Program-made: the position numbers and the translations under genes
Source: Clostridium aestuarii
GTDB lineage: Bacteria > Bacillota > Clostridia > Clostridiales > Clostridiaceae
Length of the DNA stretch: 64,000 bases
Reading direction: 5' to 3'
Assembly (NCBI RefSeq): GCF_026735135.1
Contig: NZ_JAPQER010000001.1
Span: forward strand, 875,500 to 939,499
Notes under the pieces: model-generated
What the model was told of the DNA's origin: nothing
The model's input: only the letters and a program-made list of their open reading frames with translations
Database searches by the model: none
In this document: one piece after another, positions 40,169 to 49,106 of the stretch
Layout: every line of letters starts with the position of its first letter
Position numbering within the stretch: the first letter of the stretch is position 1

Positions 40169-40867
40169 CTATCCTAAAACTTTTCCTGTATTTATTTTCA
40201 CTCCTGGTCCCATAGTACTTGATAATGTTACTGACTTAACGTACTGTCCTTTAGCCGCTGCTGGTTTAGCTTTAACTATTGCTTCCATTAAAACATTATA
40301 GTTATCTGCAAGTTTTTCATTTCCAAAAGATTTTTTTCCAATAGGAACATGAATTATAGAAGTTTTATCTACTCTATATTCAACTTTACCAGCTTTGATT
40401 TCAGAAATTGCTTTTGCAACATCAAATGTTACAGTTCCTGATTTAGGGTTTGGCATTAATCCTTTAGGTCCTAATACTCTACCTAATCTACCTACTGTTC
40501 CCATCATATCTGGAGTAGCAACAACTACATCAAAATCGAACCAATTTTCTTTTTGGATTTTTTCCATATATTCTTCTGCACCTACATAATCTGCTCCTGC
40601 TTCTTGCGCTTCTTTTATTTTATCGCCTTTTGCAAAAACTAAAACTCTAACTTTTTTTCCTGTTCCATGTGGAAGAACTATCGCACCTCTCACTTGTTGG
40701 TCTGCGTGTCTTGGATCAACACCAAGTCTTACAGAAAGTTCTATAGTTTCATCAAACTTAGCTTTAGCTGTTTTTAAAGCAAGATCTATAGCTTCTGAAG
40801 GTGTGTATACTTCATTTTTATCAATAAGCTTAACGCTTTCTTGGTAATTCTTACCTCTTTTTGCCAT
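40169..40867 (-). CDS. rplA: 50S ribosomal protein L1
   Basis: L1 forms the mobile stalk that releases E-site tRNA and represses its own operon by binding an mRNA copy of its rRNA site. The 232-residue protein has [29 protein letters not shown] (about 41-70) and [19 protein letters not shown] (about 132-150). It follows rplK by 56 bp; a 27-nt sequence like its rRNA target (40882-40908) lies in that gap. Confidence 0.98.
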   Translation of the reverse strand: MAKRGKNYQESVKLIDKNEVYTPSEAIDLALKTAKAKFDETIELSVRLGVDPRHADQQVRGAIVLPHGTGKKVRVLVFAKGDKIKEAQEAGADYVGAEEYMEKIQKENWFDFDVVVATPDMMGTVGRLGRVLGPKGLMPNPKSGTVTFDVAKAISEIKAGKVEYRVDKTSIIHVPIGKKSFGNEKLADNYNVLMEAIVKAKPAAAKGQYVKSVTLSSTMGPGVKINTGKVLG

Positions 40868-40881
40868 CTTCTTCCCTCCTT

Positions 40882-40908
40882 GTGGTTTTAGCGGTTTTTA
40901 CCTCCCAC
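40882..40908 (-). promoter_or_regulatory. L1-binding-site mimic in front of rplA
   Basis: Minus-strand RNA reads GTGGGAG...AAAACCAC over 27 nt. GTGG pairs with CCAC around an asymmetric interior, as in helices 76-77 of 23S rRNA (GUGGGAG ... AUACCAC), the L1 site. It ends about four bases before the AAGGAGGG of rplA, so bound L1 would cover the ribosome site. Confidence 0.65.
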
Positions 40909-40923
40909 TAACTTATATTAAAA

Positions 40924-41349
40924 CTATTCTTCGACTGTTATGCCCATACTTCTAGCTGTTCCAGCTATCATGCTCATAGCTGATTCTATTGATGAAGCAT
41001 TTAAATCTGGCATCTTTGTCTCAGCTATTTCTTTTAATTGAGCTTTAGTAACTTTTCCAACTTTTTTCACATTTGGTTCTCCAGAACCGCTTTTTAATCC
41101 AATTGCTTTTTTAATTAAAACTGCTGCTGGTGGAGTTTTTAATATAAAACTAAATGATCTATCCTGATATACTGTAATTATAACCGGAATTGTCATTCCT
41201 GCTTGGTTTGCAGTTTTAGCATTGTATTCCTTACAGAATCCCATTATATTTACTCCGTGTTGTCCAAGTGCTGGTCCAACTGGTGGTGCTGGTGTTGCCT
41301 TTCCTGCTGGAAGTTGAAGTTTTATCATTCCTACTACTTTCTTTGCCAT
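40924..41349 (-). CDS. rplK: 50S ribosomal protein L11
   Basis: L11 forms the GTPase-associated centre with 23S rRNA and is the thiostrepton target. The 141-residue protein starts [36 protein letters not shown] (proline-rich N-terminal domain) and has the RNA-binding C-terminal domain with AGTARSMGI. It follows nusG by 74 bp, with an L1-site mimic in that gap, and leads into rplA. Confidence 0.98.
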   Translation of the reverse strand: MAKKVVGMIKLQLPAGKATPAPPVGPALGQHGVNIMGFCKEYNAKTANQAGMTIPVIITVYQDRSFSFILKTPPAAVLIKKAIGLKSGSGEPNVKKVGKVTKAQLKEIAETKMPDLNASSIESAMSMIAGTARSMGITVEE

Positions 41350-41368
41350 ACATTACACCTCCTCATAT

Positions 41369-41397
41369 GTGGTAATACGAGCTTTAAGCTCTCCCAC
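41369..41397 (-). promoter_or_regulatory. L1-binding-site mimic in front of rplK
   Basis: Minus-strand RNA reads GTGGGAGAGCTTAAAGCTCG then TATTACCAC over 29 nt. GTGG/CCAC enclose a GAGCT/AGCTC stem (41379-41391), close to the 23S rRNA L1 site (GUGGGAG ... AUACCAC). It ends about five bases before the GAGGAGGTG of rplK. In E. coli L1 represses rplKA at such a site. Confidence 0.75.
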
Positions 41398-41399
41398 TT

Positions 41400-41418
41400 T
41401 ATAAGACTTCGTCTTATA
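41400..41418 (-). promoter_or_regulatory. Hairpin between nusG and rplK
   Basis: Perfect 8-bp stem TATAAGAC/GTCTTATA with a GAA loop on the minus strand, six bases after the nusG stop and just before the L1-site mimic. It may insulate the mimic's folding or act as a processing site. Confidence 0.5.
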
Positions 41419-41423
41419 GTAGG

Positions 41424-41945
41424 TTAATTTAATTTTTCTATTTGATTAAAATTAAGCTCAACAGGAGTTTCCCTGCCAAACATATTAACCAGTCCTTTAA
41501 TTTTTTGCTTTTCAACATTAATTTCTTGTATTAATGCAACAAAATTTTCTAATGGCCCTGATATGACTTTAACACTTTCACCCACTGAAATATCTATATC
41601 AATGGCTTTTTCAGCTATTCCCATAGCTGCTACTTCTTCATCAGTAAGTGGAACTGGTTTTGATCCTGGACCTACAAACCCCGTAACACCTCTTGTATTT
41701 CTAACAACATACCAAGAGTCATCTGTCATTATCATTTGCACAAGTACATATCCTGGGAATACTTTTTTTTGAACAATTTTTTTCTTCCCATCTTTTACCT
41801 CTACTACTTCTTCCATTGGGACTTGTATATCTTGAATCAAATCTTGTAACTCTCTATTTTCGATTGTTTTTTCTAAGTTTACTTTTACTTTATTTTCATA
41901 ACCGGAATAAGTATGTACAACATACCAGCGAGCTTTGTCTGACAT
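41424..41945 (-). CDS. nusG: Transcription elongation/antitermination protein NusG
   Basis: NusG binds the polymerase clamp and links it to Rho or the ribosome. The 173-residue protein has the NGN domain (ARWYVVHTYSGYENKVKVNLEKTIENR, and KVFPGYVLVQM), VVRNTRGVTGFVG and a C-terminal KOW domain (VKVISGPLENFVALIQEIN). The nearest ribosome site, GGGAGG (41979-41984), is separated from the ATG by a hairpin (41954-41976); see findings. It lies between secE and rplK. Confidence 0.97.
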   Translation of the reverse strand: MSDKARWYVVHTYSGYENKVKVNLEKTIENRELQDLIQDIQVPMEEVVEVKDGKKKIVQKKVFPGYVLVQMIMTDDSWYVVRNTRGVTGFVGPGSKPVPLTDEEVAAMGIAEKAIDIDISVGESVKVISGPLENFVALIQEINVEKQKIKGLVNMFGRETPVELNFNQIEKLN

Positions 41946-41953
41946 AATTTTAA

Positions 41954-41976
41954 GGATGAGGTTTTTTCCTCATTCC
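41954..41976 (-). promoter_or_regulatory. Hairpin between Shine-Dalgarno and start of nusG
   Basis: On the minus strand GGAATGAGG, six A, CCTCATCC. It stands between GGGAGG and the nusG ATG. With the stem folded, the remaining gap is about ten bases, a normal spacing. No other ribosome site is near the ATG. Confidence 0.55.
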
Positions 41977-41993
41977 TACCTCCCTACTTTAAA

Positions 41994-42218
41994 TTATTTA
42001 GTGAAAATAAATTTAAATAGGCCGTTAAAGCCATAATCCATTAATCCTATTATAACAGCACTAATAGCACAAAAAAACAAAACTATTAGAGTAGATTTTT
42101 TAACTTCATTTTTAGGTGGCCAAGTAATTCTTTTAGTTTCTGCCTTCATTTCCTTCAAAAAATTCCCTTGACTCTTTTTGGATAAATTTTCTCTACTTTG
42201 TTTATTTTCCATAGCCAA
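41994..42218 (-). CDS. secE: Preprotein translocase subunit SecE
   Basis: SecE clamps the SecY channel. The short Gram-positive form has a basic amphipathic region with the conserved EMKAETKRITWPPKNEV (about 26-42) and one C-terminal membrane segment (STLIVLFFCAISAVIIGLMDYGF). I favour a TTG start at 42218, about ten bases after AAGGA, giving 74 residues. A GTG at 42227 is too close to that site and an ATG at 42212 is far from it; the exact start is uncertain. Confidence 0.93.
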   Translation of the reverse strand: MAMENKQSRENLSKKSQGNFLKEMKAETKRITWPPKNEVKKSTLIVLFFCAISAVIIGLMDYGFNGLFKFIFTK

Positions 42219-42258
42219 GCTATTCACATCCTTAAAAAATTTTTAGAAGAATAGCAAG

Positions 42259-42408
42259 TTATTTTGTTTCTTTGTGAAGTGTGTGCTTGTGGCAGAACTT
42301 GCAATACTTCTGCATTTCCAATCTTTCTGGATTATTTTTCTTATTTTTCATTGTGCTGTAATTTCTTTGTTTGCACTCTGTACATGCTAAAGTTACTTTT
42401 ACTCTCAT
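42259..42408 (-). CDS. rpmG: 50S ribosomal protein L33
   Basis: A 49-residue large-subunit protein with the zinc set intact (CTEC at about 9-12 and CKFC at about 36-39), so the zinc form. It starts [17 protein letters not shown] and ends [19 protein letters not shown] precedes the ATG. The L33-SecE-NusG order is standard. Confidence 0.97.
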   Translation of the reverse strand: MRVKVTLACTECKQRNYSTMKNKKNNPERLEMQKYCKFCHKHTLHKETK

Positions 42409-42499
42409 AACCTACACCTCCTGATTCTGCATACACCCACAGATATTACTATATTTAATATCAATTATTATGTTTTTCTATTTGATTAATCACTTATCA

Positions 42500-42528
42500 A
42501 ACTTATCATAACTTCCTTGACATGTCAA
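42500..42528 (-). promoter_or_regulatory. Possible promoter of rpmG-secE-nusG
   Basis: On the minus strand TTGACA (42523-42528), 17-bp spacer, TAAGTT (42500-42505). The -35 is perfect and the -10 weak. It lies between the end of the second tuf and rpmG. Confidence 0.45.
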
Positions 42529-42595
42529 CTGATTTTTAAACATAGTAAAATTTACTTGCATTGCTATACAGAAATAATTAAAACTTCTTCTTTTC

Positions 42596-42627
42596 AAGAG
42601 GACTAAGTTTTTTAACGCAGTCCTCTT
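42596..42627 (-). terminator. Hairpin after the second tuf copy
   Basis: Nine-base stem AAGAGGACT (42596-42604) with its complement (42619-42627) and a 14-nt loop, 18 bases after the tuf stop. No good T-run follows on the minus strand, so termination is probably partial. Confidence 0.55.
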
Positions 42628-42640
42628 TATGTAACATTAG

Positions 42641-43841
42641 AAAATTATTCTATTATTGTAGTAACAACTCCTGAACCTACTGTTCTTCCACCTTCTCTGA
42701 TAGCGAATCTTAGGTTTTCTTCCATTGCTACTTGTGTAATTAATTCAACTGTCATATCTATATGATCTCCTGGCATTACCATTTCTGCTCCATCTGGTAA
42801 ATCTATTGATCCTGTAACGTCTGTTGTTCTGAAATAAAATTGTGGTCTGTATCCATTAAAGAATGGAGTATGTCTTCCACCTTCTTCTTTCTTTAATACA
42901 TATACTTGACCTACAAATTTCTTGTGTGGTGTTACTGTTCCTGGTTGTGCTAATACTTGACCTCTTTCGATTTCAGCTCTTTGAACACCTCTTAATAATG
43001 CTCCTATGTTATCTCCTGCCATCGCTTCGTCAAGCATCTTTCTGAACATTTCTACTCCTGTTATAGTTGTGCTTCCAACTTCTTCTTTCATTCCAACGAT
43101 TTCTACTACATCGCCTACGTGAAGTATTCCTCTTTCAACTCTTCCAGTTGCAACTGTTCCTCTTCCTGTGATTGTGAATACATCTTCTACTGGCATTAAG
43201 AATGGTTTGTCAGTTTCTCTTTCTGGTGTTGGTATGTATTCATCTACTGCTGCCATTAATTCTAAAATACATTCGTCTTTTCCTTGTTCTATTGCTTCTA
43301 ATGCTGATCCTGTTACTACTGGACAGTCATCTCCATCAAATCCATATTCGCTTAATAATTCTCTTACTTCCATTTCTACTAATTCTAATAATTCTGGATC
43401 ATCTACTTGGTCTGATTTGTTTAAGAATACTACTATATGTTTAACACCTACTCTTGATGCTAATAGTATATGTTCTCTTGTTTGTGGCATTGGACCATCT
43501 GCTGCTGATACTACTAAGATAGCTCCATCCATTTGTGCTGCTCCTGTTATCATGTTCTTTACATAGTCAGCATGTCCTGGACAGTCAACGTGTGCATAAT
43601 GTCTGTTTTCTGTTTCATATTCAACATGTGCTGTGTTGATTGTGATTCCTCTTTCTTTTTCTTCTGGAGCTTTATCTATGTCTTCATAGTTTTGTACTTC
43701 TGCTCCACCTGCTTTTGCTAATGTCATTGTGATTGCTGCTGTTGTTGTTGTTTTACCATGATCTACGTGTCCTATTGTACCAATGTTAACATGTGGTTTA
43801 GTTCTTTCAAACTTTGCTCTTGCCATTTTTTATTCCTCCTA
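42641..43841. repeat. Long direct repeat (tuf copy 2)
   Basis: Partner of the repeat at 26621-27821. Recombination between them could delete or duplicate the 16 kb that carries rpsL, rpsG, fusA, rpoBC, rplJL, rplKA, nusG and secE. Confidence 0.93.
42645..43826 (-). CDS. tuf: Elongation factor Tu, copy 2
   Basis: The second EF-Tu gene, 393 residues, identical in protein to the copy at 26625. The same G motifs are present ([21 protein letters not shown]). It is transcribed behind tRNA-Thr from its own consensus promoter (44118-44146), resembling tRNA-tufB arrangements in other bacteria. Near-identity ends abruptly just outside the gene at both ends, which points to gene conversion. Confidence 0.99.
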   Translation of the reverse strand: MARAKFERTKPHVNIGTIGHVDHGKTTTTAAITMTLAKAGGAEVQNYEDIDKAPEEKERGITINTAHVEYETENRHYAHVDCPGHADYVKNMITGAAQMDGAILVVSAADGPMPQTREHILLASRVGVKHIVVFLNKSDQVDDPELLELVEMEVRELLSEYGFDGDDCPVVTGSALEAIEQGKDECILELMAAVDEYIPTPERETDKPFLMPVEDVFTITGRGTVATGRVERGILHVGDVVEIVGMKEEVGSTTITGVEMFRKMLDEAMAGDNIGALLRGVQRAEIERGQVLAQPGTVTPHKKFVGQVYVLKKEEGGRHTPFFNGYRPQFYFRTTDVTGSIDLPDGAEMVMPGDHIDMTVELITQVAMEENLRFAIREGGRTVGSGVVTTIIE

Positions 43842-43916
43842 TCATACTTAATTTAATTTAGCTTAACTTGTTTTCGTAAACTCATCCTGGTGTGTTGTTA
43901 ATTTTTTCGGGATTTT

Positions 43917-43992
43917 TGGAGCCCACGACCGGGCTTGAACCGGCGACCTCCACCTTACCAAGGTGACGCTCTGCCTGCTGAGCTACATGGGC
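43917..43992 (-). tRNA. tRNA-Thr (anticodon GGU)
   Basis: A 76-nt cloverleaf on the minus strand. Acceptor stem GCCCATG pairs with CGTGGGC, then T and an encoded CCA. The D arm starts TAGCTCAGCAGG, the anticodon loop is TTGGTAA (anticodon GGT) on a TCACC/GGTGG stem, and the T arm has GGTTCAAGC. It reads ACC and ACU threonine codons. It lies 90 bp upstream of the second tuf. Confidence 0.96.
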
Positions 43993-44117
43993 ATTTTATA
44001 TTTTAAATAAGATATAAAATACCAATGAACAGTATTTAATATCAAAAACTATTGCATTTCAAAATTTCACAAACAGTCCCATTCGCTCATATACCAAAAT
44101 ACCTACACCATTTATTA

Positions 44118-44146
44118 ATTTTACTATTTTCATTTTTTATTGTCAA
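44118..44146 (-). promoter_or_regulatory. Sigma-A promoter of tRNA-Thr and tuf copy 2
   Basis: On the minus strand TTGACA (44141-44146), 17-bp spacer, TAAAAT (44118-44123). It lies right after the sigH stop codon (44156) and about 125 bp before the tRNA. Confidence 0.82.
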
Positions 44147-44155
44147 TACACTTTT

Positions 44156-44797
44156 TTATCTTTTATTCAAACATTTTTCTAGCTTTCTTTTTACCCTTTG
44201 AAGAGCGTTGTCAATAGATTTAGAATGTCTATCCAAGTCACAAGCTATCTCTTGATATGACTTCCCTTGAAGATAAGAATTCAGCACTTCTAATTCTAAC
44301 TCTGATAATGCATCTTCTATCTTATTTTCTATTTTTACCACTTCTTCTCTACTTATAACTAATTCTTCTGGGTCAGATATTTTAACCGTAGATAGAATAT
44401 CTAATAAGGTTCTATCAGATTCTTCATCATAAACAGGTTTGTTTAAAGATATATATGTATTAAGGGGTATATGTTTTTGTCTAGTGGCAGTTTTAATAGC
44501 TGTTATAATTTGTCTAGTAACACACAATTCAGCAAAAGCCTTAAAGGAAGATAATTTATCAGGATTAAAATCTCTAATAGCTTTATAAAAACCTATCATC
44601 CCTTCTTGATAAATATCTTCTTTATCTGCCCCTATAAGAAAATAAGATTTTGCCTTGGCTTTTACAAAATTTTTATATTTATTTATTAAATATTCTTGAG
44701 CTTCTACTTCTCCGCACTTAGCTTTTGCGGCTATTTCTTCATCTAATTTTCTATCAAACACTAATTTTTTATCACCAACACTTATCTTGTTTTCCAA
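44156..44797 (-). CDS. sigH: RNA polymerase sporulation sigma factor SigH
   Basis: Sigma-H directs early sporulation and transition-phase genes. The 213-residue protein has the sigma-70 region 2 core (KEDIYQEGMIGFYKAIRDFN, about 60-79, and the SFKAFAELCVTRQIITAIKTATRQKH recognition helix) and a region 4 helix-turn-helix (SYQEIACDLDRHSKSIDNALQRVKRKLE, about 175-203). A TTG start at 44797 is set by GGAGGGG. It has its own promoter and follows the NYN-domain gene. Confidence 0.95.
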   Translation of the reverse strand: MENKISVGDKKLVFDRKLDEEIAAKAKCGEVEAQEYLINKYKNFVKAKAKSYFLIGADKEDIYQEGMIGFYKAIRDFNPDKLSSFKAFAELCVTRQIITAIKTATRQKHIPLNTYISLNKPVYDEESDRTLLDILSTVKISDPEELVISREEVVKIENKIEDALSELELEVLNSYLQGKSYQEIACDLDRHSKSIDNALQRVKRKLEKCLNKR

Positions 44798-44850
44798 AAT
44801 ATCCCCTCCACATAAATATCTAACTAAAAAGCCATTACATCATATAATTG

Positions 44851-44880
44851 ATTATACATTAATAGGAAATTTTACGTCAA
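44851..44880 (-). promoter_or_regulatory. Promoter of sigH
   Basis: On the minus strand TTGACG (44875-44880), 18-bp spacer, TATAAT (44851-44856), about 55 bp before the sigH start. It is sigma-A type; no 0A box (TGTCGAA) is seen next to it. Confidence 0.78.
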
Positions 44881-44886
44881 GCAATT

Positions 44887-45396
44887 TTAGTGACTTTTTC
44901 TAATTTTTTCTAATTTATCCAATATATTATCTTCTAGTATATCTTCTAAAAATGTTCTGTTACTAGAAATTTTTTTATCCATTTTAGCCTTTATACTTTG
45001 CTGCATTTTGTGCACTTCATTATAAAATTCTAGAGTAGACATTCTGGTAGCACCTCTTTGAAATATAACTTGTTGTTCTAAAGAATCAGAGGTAACTACA
45101 CACACTTCAGATTTTCTACCTATTTTGTTAACATATTTTTCTATGAAACTATCCGCAGTTTCACCTTCTTTTGTAAATACTACAATTATATTGTTATCTT
45201 TTTCCTTTTTTTCTATACTTCCCTTTACCATATGTGCATCAAAAACTACAAAAACCTTGTACCCTTTATATGCTGCATAATTTTGTAAAACCTCAATAAG
45301 TTTTTTACGAGCAGCTTCAAAACTATATTCTTTAATTTTATTCAGTTCCGGCCAACTATTTATTACGTTATATCCGTCGACAAATATATTTCTCAC
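44887..45396 (-). CDS. NYN-domain RNase, YacP/Rae1-like
   Basis: A PIN-like (NYN) endoribonuclease family. In Bacillus subtilis the relative Rae1 (YacP) cuts mRNA in the ribosomal A site. The 169-residue protein has the acidic motifs FVDGYNVINSWP (about 5-16), VVFDAHMVKGS (about 49-59), TADSFIEKY and CVVTSD. The start is a GTG at 45396, nine bases past the rlmB stop, with only a weak ribosome site. The order rlmB, NYN gene, sigH is the usual Firmicute neighbourhood. Confidence 0.88.
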   Translation of the reverse strand: MRNIFVDGYNVINSWPELNKIKEYSFEAARKKLIEVLQNYAAYKGYKVFVVFDAHMVKGSIEKKEKDNNIIVVFTKEGETADSFIEKYVNKIGRKSEVCVVTSDSLEQQVIFQRGATRMSTLEFYNEVHKMQQSIKAKMDKKISSNRTFLEDILEDNILDKLEKIRKSH

Positions 45397-45404
45397 TTCT
45401 CTAC

Positions 45405-46187
45405 TTATACCATTCTTTGTTTTAATACCTCATACATCATAACGCCGGCCGCAACAGATGCATTTAATGAATTTATACTTCCTACCATAGGTATCTTCAC
45501 TAATATATCGCATTTTTCTTTTGTAAGTTTAGAAACACCATGACCTTCACTTCCTATTACCAACGCCACTGCTCCTGAAAAATCTGTTTGATAACAATAA
45601 CTTTCACCCGTCATATCCGCTCCATATACCCATATGTCATTTTCTTTTAATTTATCAATAGCATTATTTATATTTGAAACTTTAGCAATTCTCATATATT
45701 CTACAGCACCTGCTGATGTTTTGTATACAGTAGGCGTTATACCTACATTTCTTCTTTTGGGTATTATAATCCCATGTATTCCACAAGTTTCTGCTGTTCT
45801 TATTATAGACCCTAAATTATGTGGATCTTCTATCCCATCTAGTATTAATATAAAAGGCTTTTCTTCTCTTTCTCTTGCATAATCTAAAATTTCTTCAACA
45901 TCATAATAACTATAGGGAGTCACTATTGCCATTACACCTTGATGTGCTCCTGTTACAGACATTCCATCTAATTTTTTTCTATCAACCTCTTTCACAACAA
46001 CTCTCTGTTCTTTTGCTATTGCATTAATTTTATTAATAGAACCTGTAGCACTCCCTTTAGCTACTAAAATATATTCTATAGTTCTATTACCTTTTAATGC
46101 TTCTATTACAGCATTTCTTCCTTCTATCAAATCTTCTCTAATATAATCTTCTTTATTTTTGTTATCTTTTTCCTTAAATCGTCTCAT
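45405..46187 (-). CDS. rlmB: 23S rRNA (guanosine-2'-O-)-methyltransferase RlmB / TrmH family
   Basis: A SpoU-type (SPOUT) methyltransferase of 260 residues. The N-terminal substrate-binding domain reads EGRNAVIEALKGNRTIEYILVAKG; the catalytic domain has LDGIEDPHNLGSIIRTAETCG (about 117-137) with the conserved Asn and Arg, LVIGSEGHGVS and the knot IPMVGSINSLNASVAAGVMMYE (about 232-253). It follows thyX and precedes the NYN RNase gene. Confidence 0.94.
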   Translation of the reverse strand: MRRFKEKDNKNKEDYIREDLIEGRNAVIEALKGNRTIEYILVAKGSATGSINKINAIAKEQRVVVKEVDRKKLDGMSVTGAHQGVMAIVTPYSYYDVEEILDYAREREEKPFILILDGIEDPHNLGSIIRTAETCGIHGIIIPKRRNVGITPTVYKTSAGAVEYMRIAKVSNINNAIDKLKENDIWVYGADMTGESYCYQTDFSGAVALVIGSEGHGVSKLTKEKCDILVKIPMVGSINSLNASVAAGVMMYEVLKQRMV

Positions 46188-46207
46188 TTTTATACCTCTT
46201 ATTGTTT

Positions 46208-46948
46208 TTATATTTTTGAATATTTTTCTCTAACCCTAGTACATTCTCCACAAGTCATTGAGCCTTCTGGACAGTTTTCTTTTATACATTTAGGTCCTGC
46301 ATTTTTAAATAATATAGGCGCAACCATCCTAACCTGGCTTAACATATTATCTGCTAAAGCATGGATTTCCCATTGAGCTCTATTGCAACATCTATGTTCA
46401 AAAAAATTCACTAAACTTCTAGCATTCATTGTAAGTACTATCTTTGTTTCACATGCATTAGGAAAAACATATCTCGCATCTTCAATAGCTTTTTTTTCTG
46501 CTACTTGCTTTTTCATACCGCTCTTTATATATTTTTCTTTAAGTATTTCTGCAATTTCATCATATGCACTTTGACTTTCACGCATAGATTTCACAAATAT
46601 TTTTTTAGCCTTCTCATTATCTTCTATTTCTGGAGGTATTACATATTCAAATTGATTAAGCTTAACATATCTTTGACTTTGTTGAGAATATGATGCAATT
46701 CTATGTCTGACTAGTTGATGAGTCAGTGATCTTGAAACTCCTTCAACTGCAAAAGTAAAAGATACATGTTCTATTGGTGATGCATGCCCATAAGACATTA
46801 ATCTATTTAAAAAAGTTTCTGTTTTATCTTCATCCAATCCATCCAATATTTCATCTATTCCTACAGCACTGTAACAAAGTTTTGCTGCTGAAGCAATAAC
46901 CTTCTCAGGATTTGGAGTATATTCTATTAATTTAACCTTTAAACCCAT
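46208..46948 (-). CDS. thyX: Flavin-dependent thymidylate synthase
   Basis: Makes dTMP from dUMP using FAD, NADPH and methylene-tetrahydrofolate. The 246-residue protein has the ThyX signature [14 protein letters not shown] (about 80-93; RHR-x7-S type) and a conserved C-terminal [19 protein letters not shown]. The cysteine-rich end ([24 protein letters not shown]) is seen in clostridial forms. It stands between mrnC and rlmB and suggests the cell does not depend on ThyA. Confidence 0.95.
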   Translation of the reverse strand: MGLKVKLIEYTPNPEKVIASAAKLCYSAVGIDEILDGLDEDKTETFLNRLMSYGHASPIEHVSFTFAVEGVSRSLTHQLVRHRIASYSQQSQRYVKLNQFEYVIPPEIEDNEKAKKIFVKSMRESQSAYDEIAEILKEKYIKSGMKKQVAEKKAIEDARYVFPNACETKIVLTMNARSLVNFFEHRCCNRAQWEIHALADNMLSQVRMVAPILFKNAGPKCIKENCPEGSMTCGECTRVREKYSKI

Positions 46949-46969
46949 TATATTCTCCCCTTATTTAAA

Positions 46970-47386
46970 TTAATTTATGTCTATTTTAATAACCTTGTTT
47001 AACAACTCATTTAATCTGTCTACTTGCTCAGTAATATATAAGAATCCTAATGTTGCTTCAAATCCAGTAGCTATTCTATATTCTTGTACATCCGCATTCT
47101 TAGGTACAGATCCTGATTTAGTATTTCTTCCTCTTTTAAAAATACCATATTCTTCCTCGTTTAGCTCTGCTTGAATTTTTTTCATAAATTCACTTTGAGA
47201 ATGAGCTTTAACATATGATATTGCCTTAACATGAAGCTTATGAACTGACATATTCCTATTATTATTAACTAAATATGTCCTTATAAACACTTCATATATA
47301 GAATCTCCTACAAACGCAAGTACTAAGGGATTTAATTGTTTAGCTTCAGTTATAGTAAACTTATTTTTTAATATATCAAATTCCAT
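46970..47386 (-). CDS. mrnC: Mini-ribonuclease III
   Basis: Matures the ends of 23S rRNA. At 138 residues it is a lone RNase III catalytic domain with no double-stranded-RNA-binding domain. The catalytic aspartate lies in LAFVGDSIYEVFIRTYL (about 24-40) and a second acidic motif in GFEATLGFLYIT (about 113-124). It lies downstream of cysS in the cysS-mrnC-thyX-rlmB order found in many Firmicutes. Confidence 0.93.
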   Translation of the reverse strand: MEFDILKNKFTITEAKQLNPLVLAFVGDSIYEVFIRTYLVNNNRNMSVHKLHVKAISYVKAHSQSEFMKKIQAELNEEEYGIFKRGRNTKSGSVPKNADVQEYRIATGFEATLGFLYITEQVDRLNELLNKVIKIDIN

Positions 47387-47552
47387 TTAAATTTATCTCC
47401 TTAAATTTCTATATGTTATAATAATCTTTATTTTAAGTATAATTTTAATATCAAAGATAACAATATTATAATTTAGATAAATTTAAAAGTACAGTCAATA
47501 TTGTTAAGTAATATTAATTGTACTAAAAAATTTCACCTATCAATCCTAAAAA

Positions 47553-47585
47553 AATAAATAGGCAGCTTCTAGCTGCCTATTTATT
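47553..47585. terminator. Terminator after cysS
   Basis: Fifteen-base perfect stem AATAAATAGGCAGCT with its complement and a 3-nt loop, 13 bases after the cysS stop, followed by a T-run on the minus strand. It separates cysS from mrnC. Confidence 0.9.
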
Positions 47586-47597
47586 AAATTATATACA

Positions 47598-48998
47598 TTA
47601 ATTAACTTTCTTCCATCTTACACCCTGTGGAGTATCTTCAAGAACTATTCCCCTCGCCTTTAAATCATCTCTTATTTTATCTGCAAGTGACCAGTCTTTA
47701 TCTTTTCTAGCCTTTTGTCTTTCTTCGATAAGCGTTTCTATTTCTTCTTCCAAATCATAAACTGTAGATTTTTGAAGTATTCCAAGTGGAGTACCTAAAT
47801 CTCTAATTAAATCCAACACATATTCCACTAATTTTTTTGAAGAATTTACACTTATATTAGTATTTATGTCTTTTACTAAATCAAAAATCACTGAAATAGC
47901 ATCTGCTGTATTAAAATCATCATCCATCTTTTCAATAAATTTTTCTTTATAAGAATCAAGATTCTTTATATAGTCTCTTTCAGATTCCATTAAACTTTCA
48001 ACTTTCACTTCTTCAAGAAGTCTTTCTAAATTACTTACTGCATTATACAATCTTTCATTTGAAGCTTTTGCACTTTCTAATAGTTCAGCACTAAAATTTA
48101 ATGGAGTTCTATAATGTGCTGAAAGCATAAATAACCTTACAACATCAGCATCATATCTTTGTAATATTTCTCTTGCTGTAAAGAAATTATTAAGTGATTT
48201 AGACATCTTTTTATTATTTATATTTAAATAAGCAGAGTGCATCCAATATTTAGAAAACACTTTGCCATTTCTAGCTTCACTTTGAGCTATTTCATTCTCG
48301 TGATGTGGGAATACTAAGTCAATTCCGCCACCATGAATATCTATAGTTTCTCCAAGTATTTTGTTCGCCATGCAAGAACATTCAATATGCCAACCTGGTC
48401 TTCCCATCCCCCATGGACTTTTCCATGCAGGTTCACCTGGTTTTTTGCTTTTCCAAACCGCAAAGTCCATAGGATCTTTTTTTCTTTCATCTATAGAAAT
48501 TCTAGCACCTGCTTGTAAATCTTCTATACTTTGTCCTGATAACTTTCCATATTCTTTAAATTCTTTAGTACTAAAATACACATCTCCATCTACTTCATAA
48601 GCATAACCTTCATCTACAAGATCTTTAACAAAATTTATAATCTCATCCATGAATTCAGTAGCTCTTGGATTAACAGTAGCTCTTTTTACATTTAGGTTAT
48701 CTGCATCCTTATAATATTCTTGTATAAATCTATCTCCTAGTTCTTTTACACTTATTTCTTCTCTATTAGCTCTGTTTATCATCTTATCATCAATATCAGT
48801 GAAGTTTTGAATAAATTTAACTTCATACCCTCTATATTCAAGATATCTTCTAATAGTATCAAAAACTAGGAAAGTTCTAGCATTACCAATATGAAAGTAA
48901 TCATATACAGTAGGACCACAAACATACATGTTAACCTTACCTTGGTTTATAGTAACAAATTCTTCTTTTTGCCTAGTCATTGTGTTAAACACTTTCAT
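47598..48998 (-). CDS. cysS: Cysteinyl-tRNA synthetase
   Basis: Charges tRNA-Cys. The 466-residue class I enzyme has the HIGH-type motif HIGNARTF (about 37-44), zinc ligands ([31 protein letters not shown]), the KMSKS loop (about 266-270) and the C-terminal anticodon-binding part ending [18 protein letters not shown] lies before the ATG. No T-box was found in the short gap upstream. Confidence 0.98.
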   Translation of the reverse strand: MKVFNTMTRQKEEFVTINQGKVNMYVCGPTVYDYFHIGNARTFLVFDTIRRYLEYRGYEVKFIQNFTDIDDKMINRANREEISVKELGDRFIQEYYKDADNLNVKRATVNPRATEFMDEIINFVKDLVDEGYAYEVDGDVYFSTKEFKEYGKLSGQSIEDLQAGARISIDERKKDPMDFAVWKSKKPGEPAWKSPWGMGRPGWHIECSCMANKILGETIDIHGGGIDLVFPHHENEIAQSEARNGKVFSKYWMHSAYLNINNKKMSKSLNNFFTAREILQRYDADVVRLFMLSAHYRTPLNFSAELLESAKASNERLYNAVSNLERLLEEVKVESLMESERDYIKNLDSYKEKFIEKMDDDFNTADAISVIFDLVKDINTNISVNSSKKLVEYVLDLIRDLGTPLGILQKSTVYDLEEEIETLIEERQKARKDKDWSLADKIRDDLKARGIVLEDTPQGVRWKKVN

Positions 48999-49106
48999 CT
49001 TCTTTCCTCCTAACCAATTTTCAAATTCTTGTTTTTCTTTTCTTTATCTTAAACCATTTATTGATTATATTAATAATTATATACACTTTATGTTTATTTT
49101 ATAGTT

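Noticed and set aside
44798..44886. Spo0A box at sigH
   Set aside because: No TGTCGAA or close variant was found beside the promoter.
48999..49106. T-box before cysS
   Set aside because: The gap is about 100 bases, with no AGGTGGTACCGCG core or terminator.
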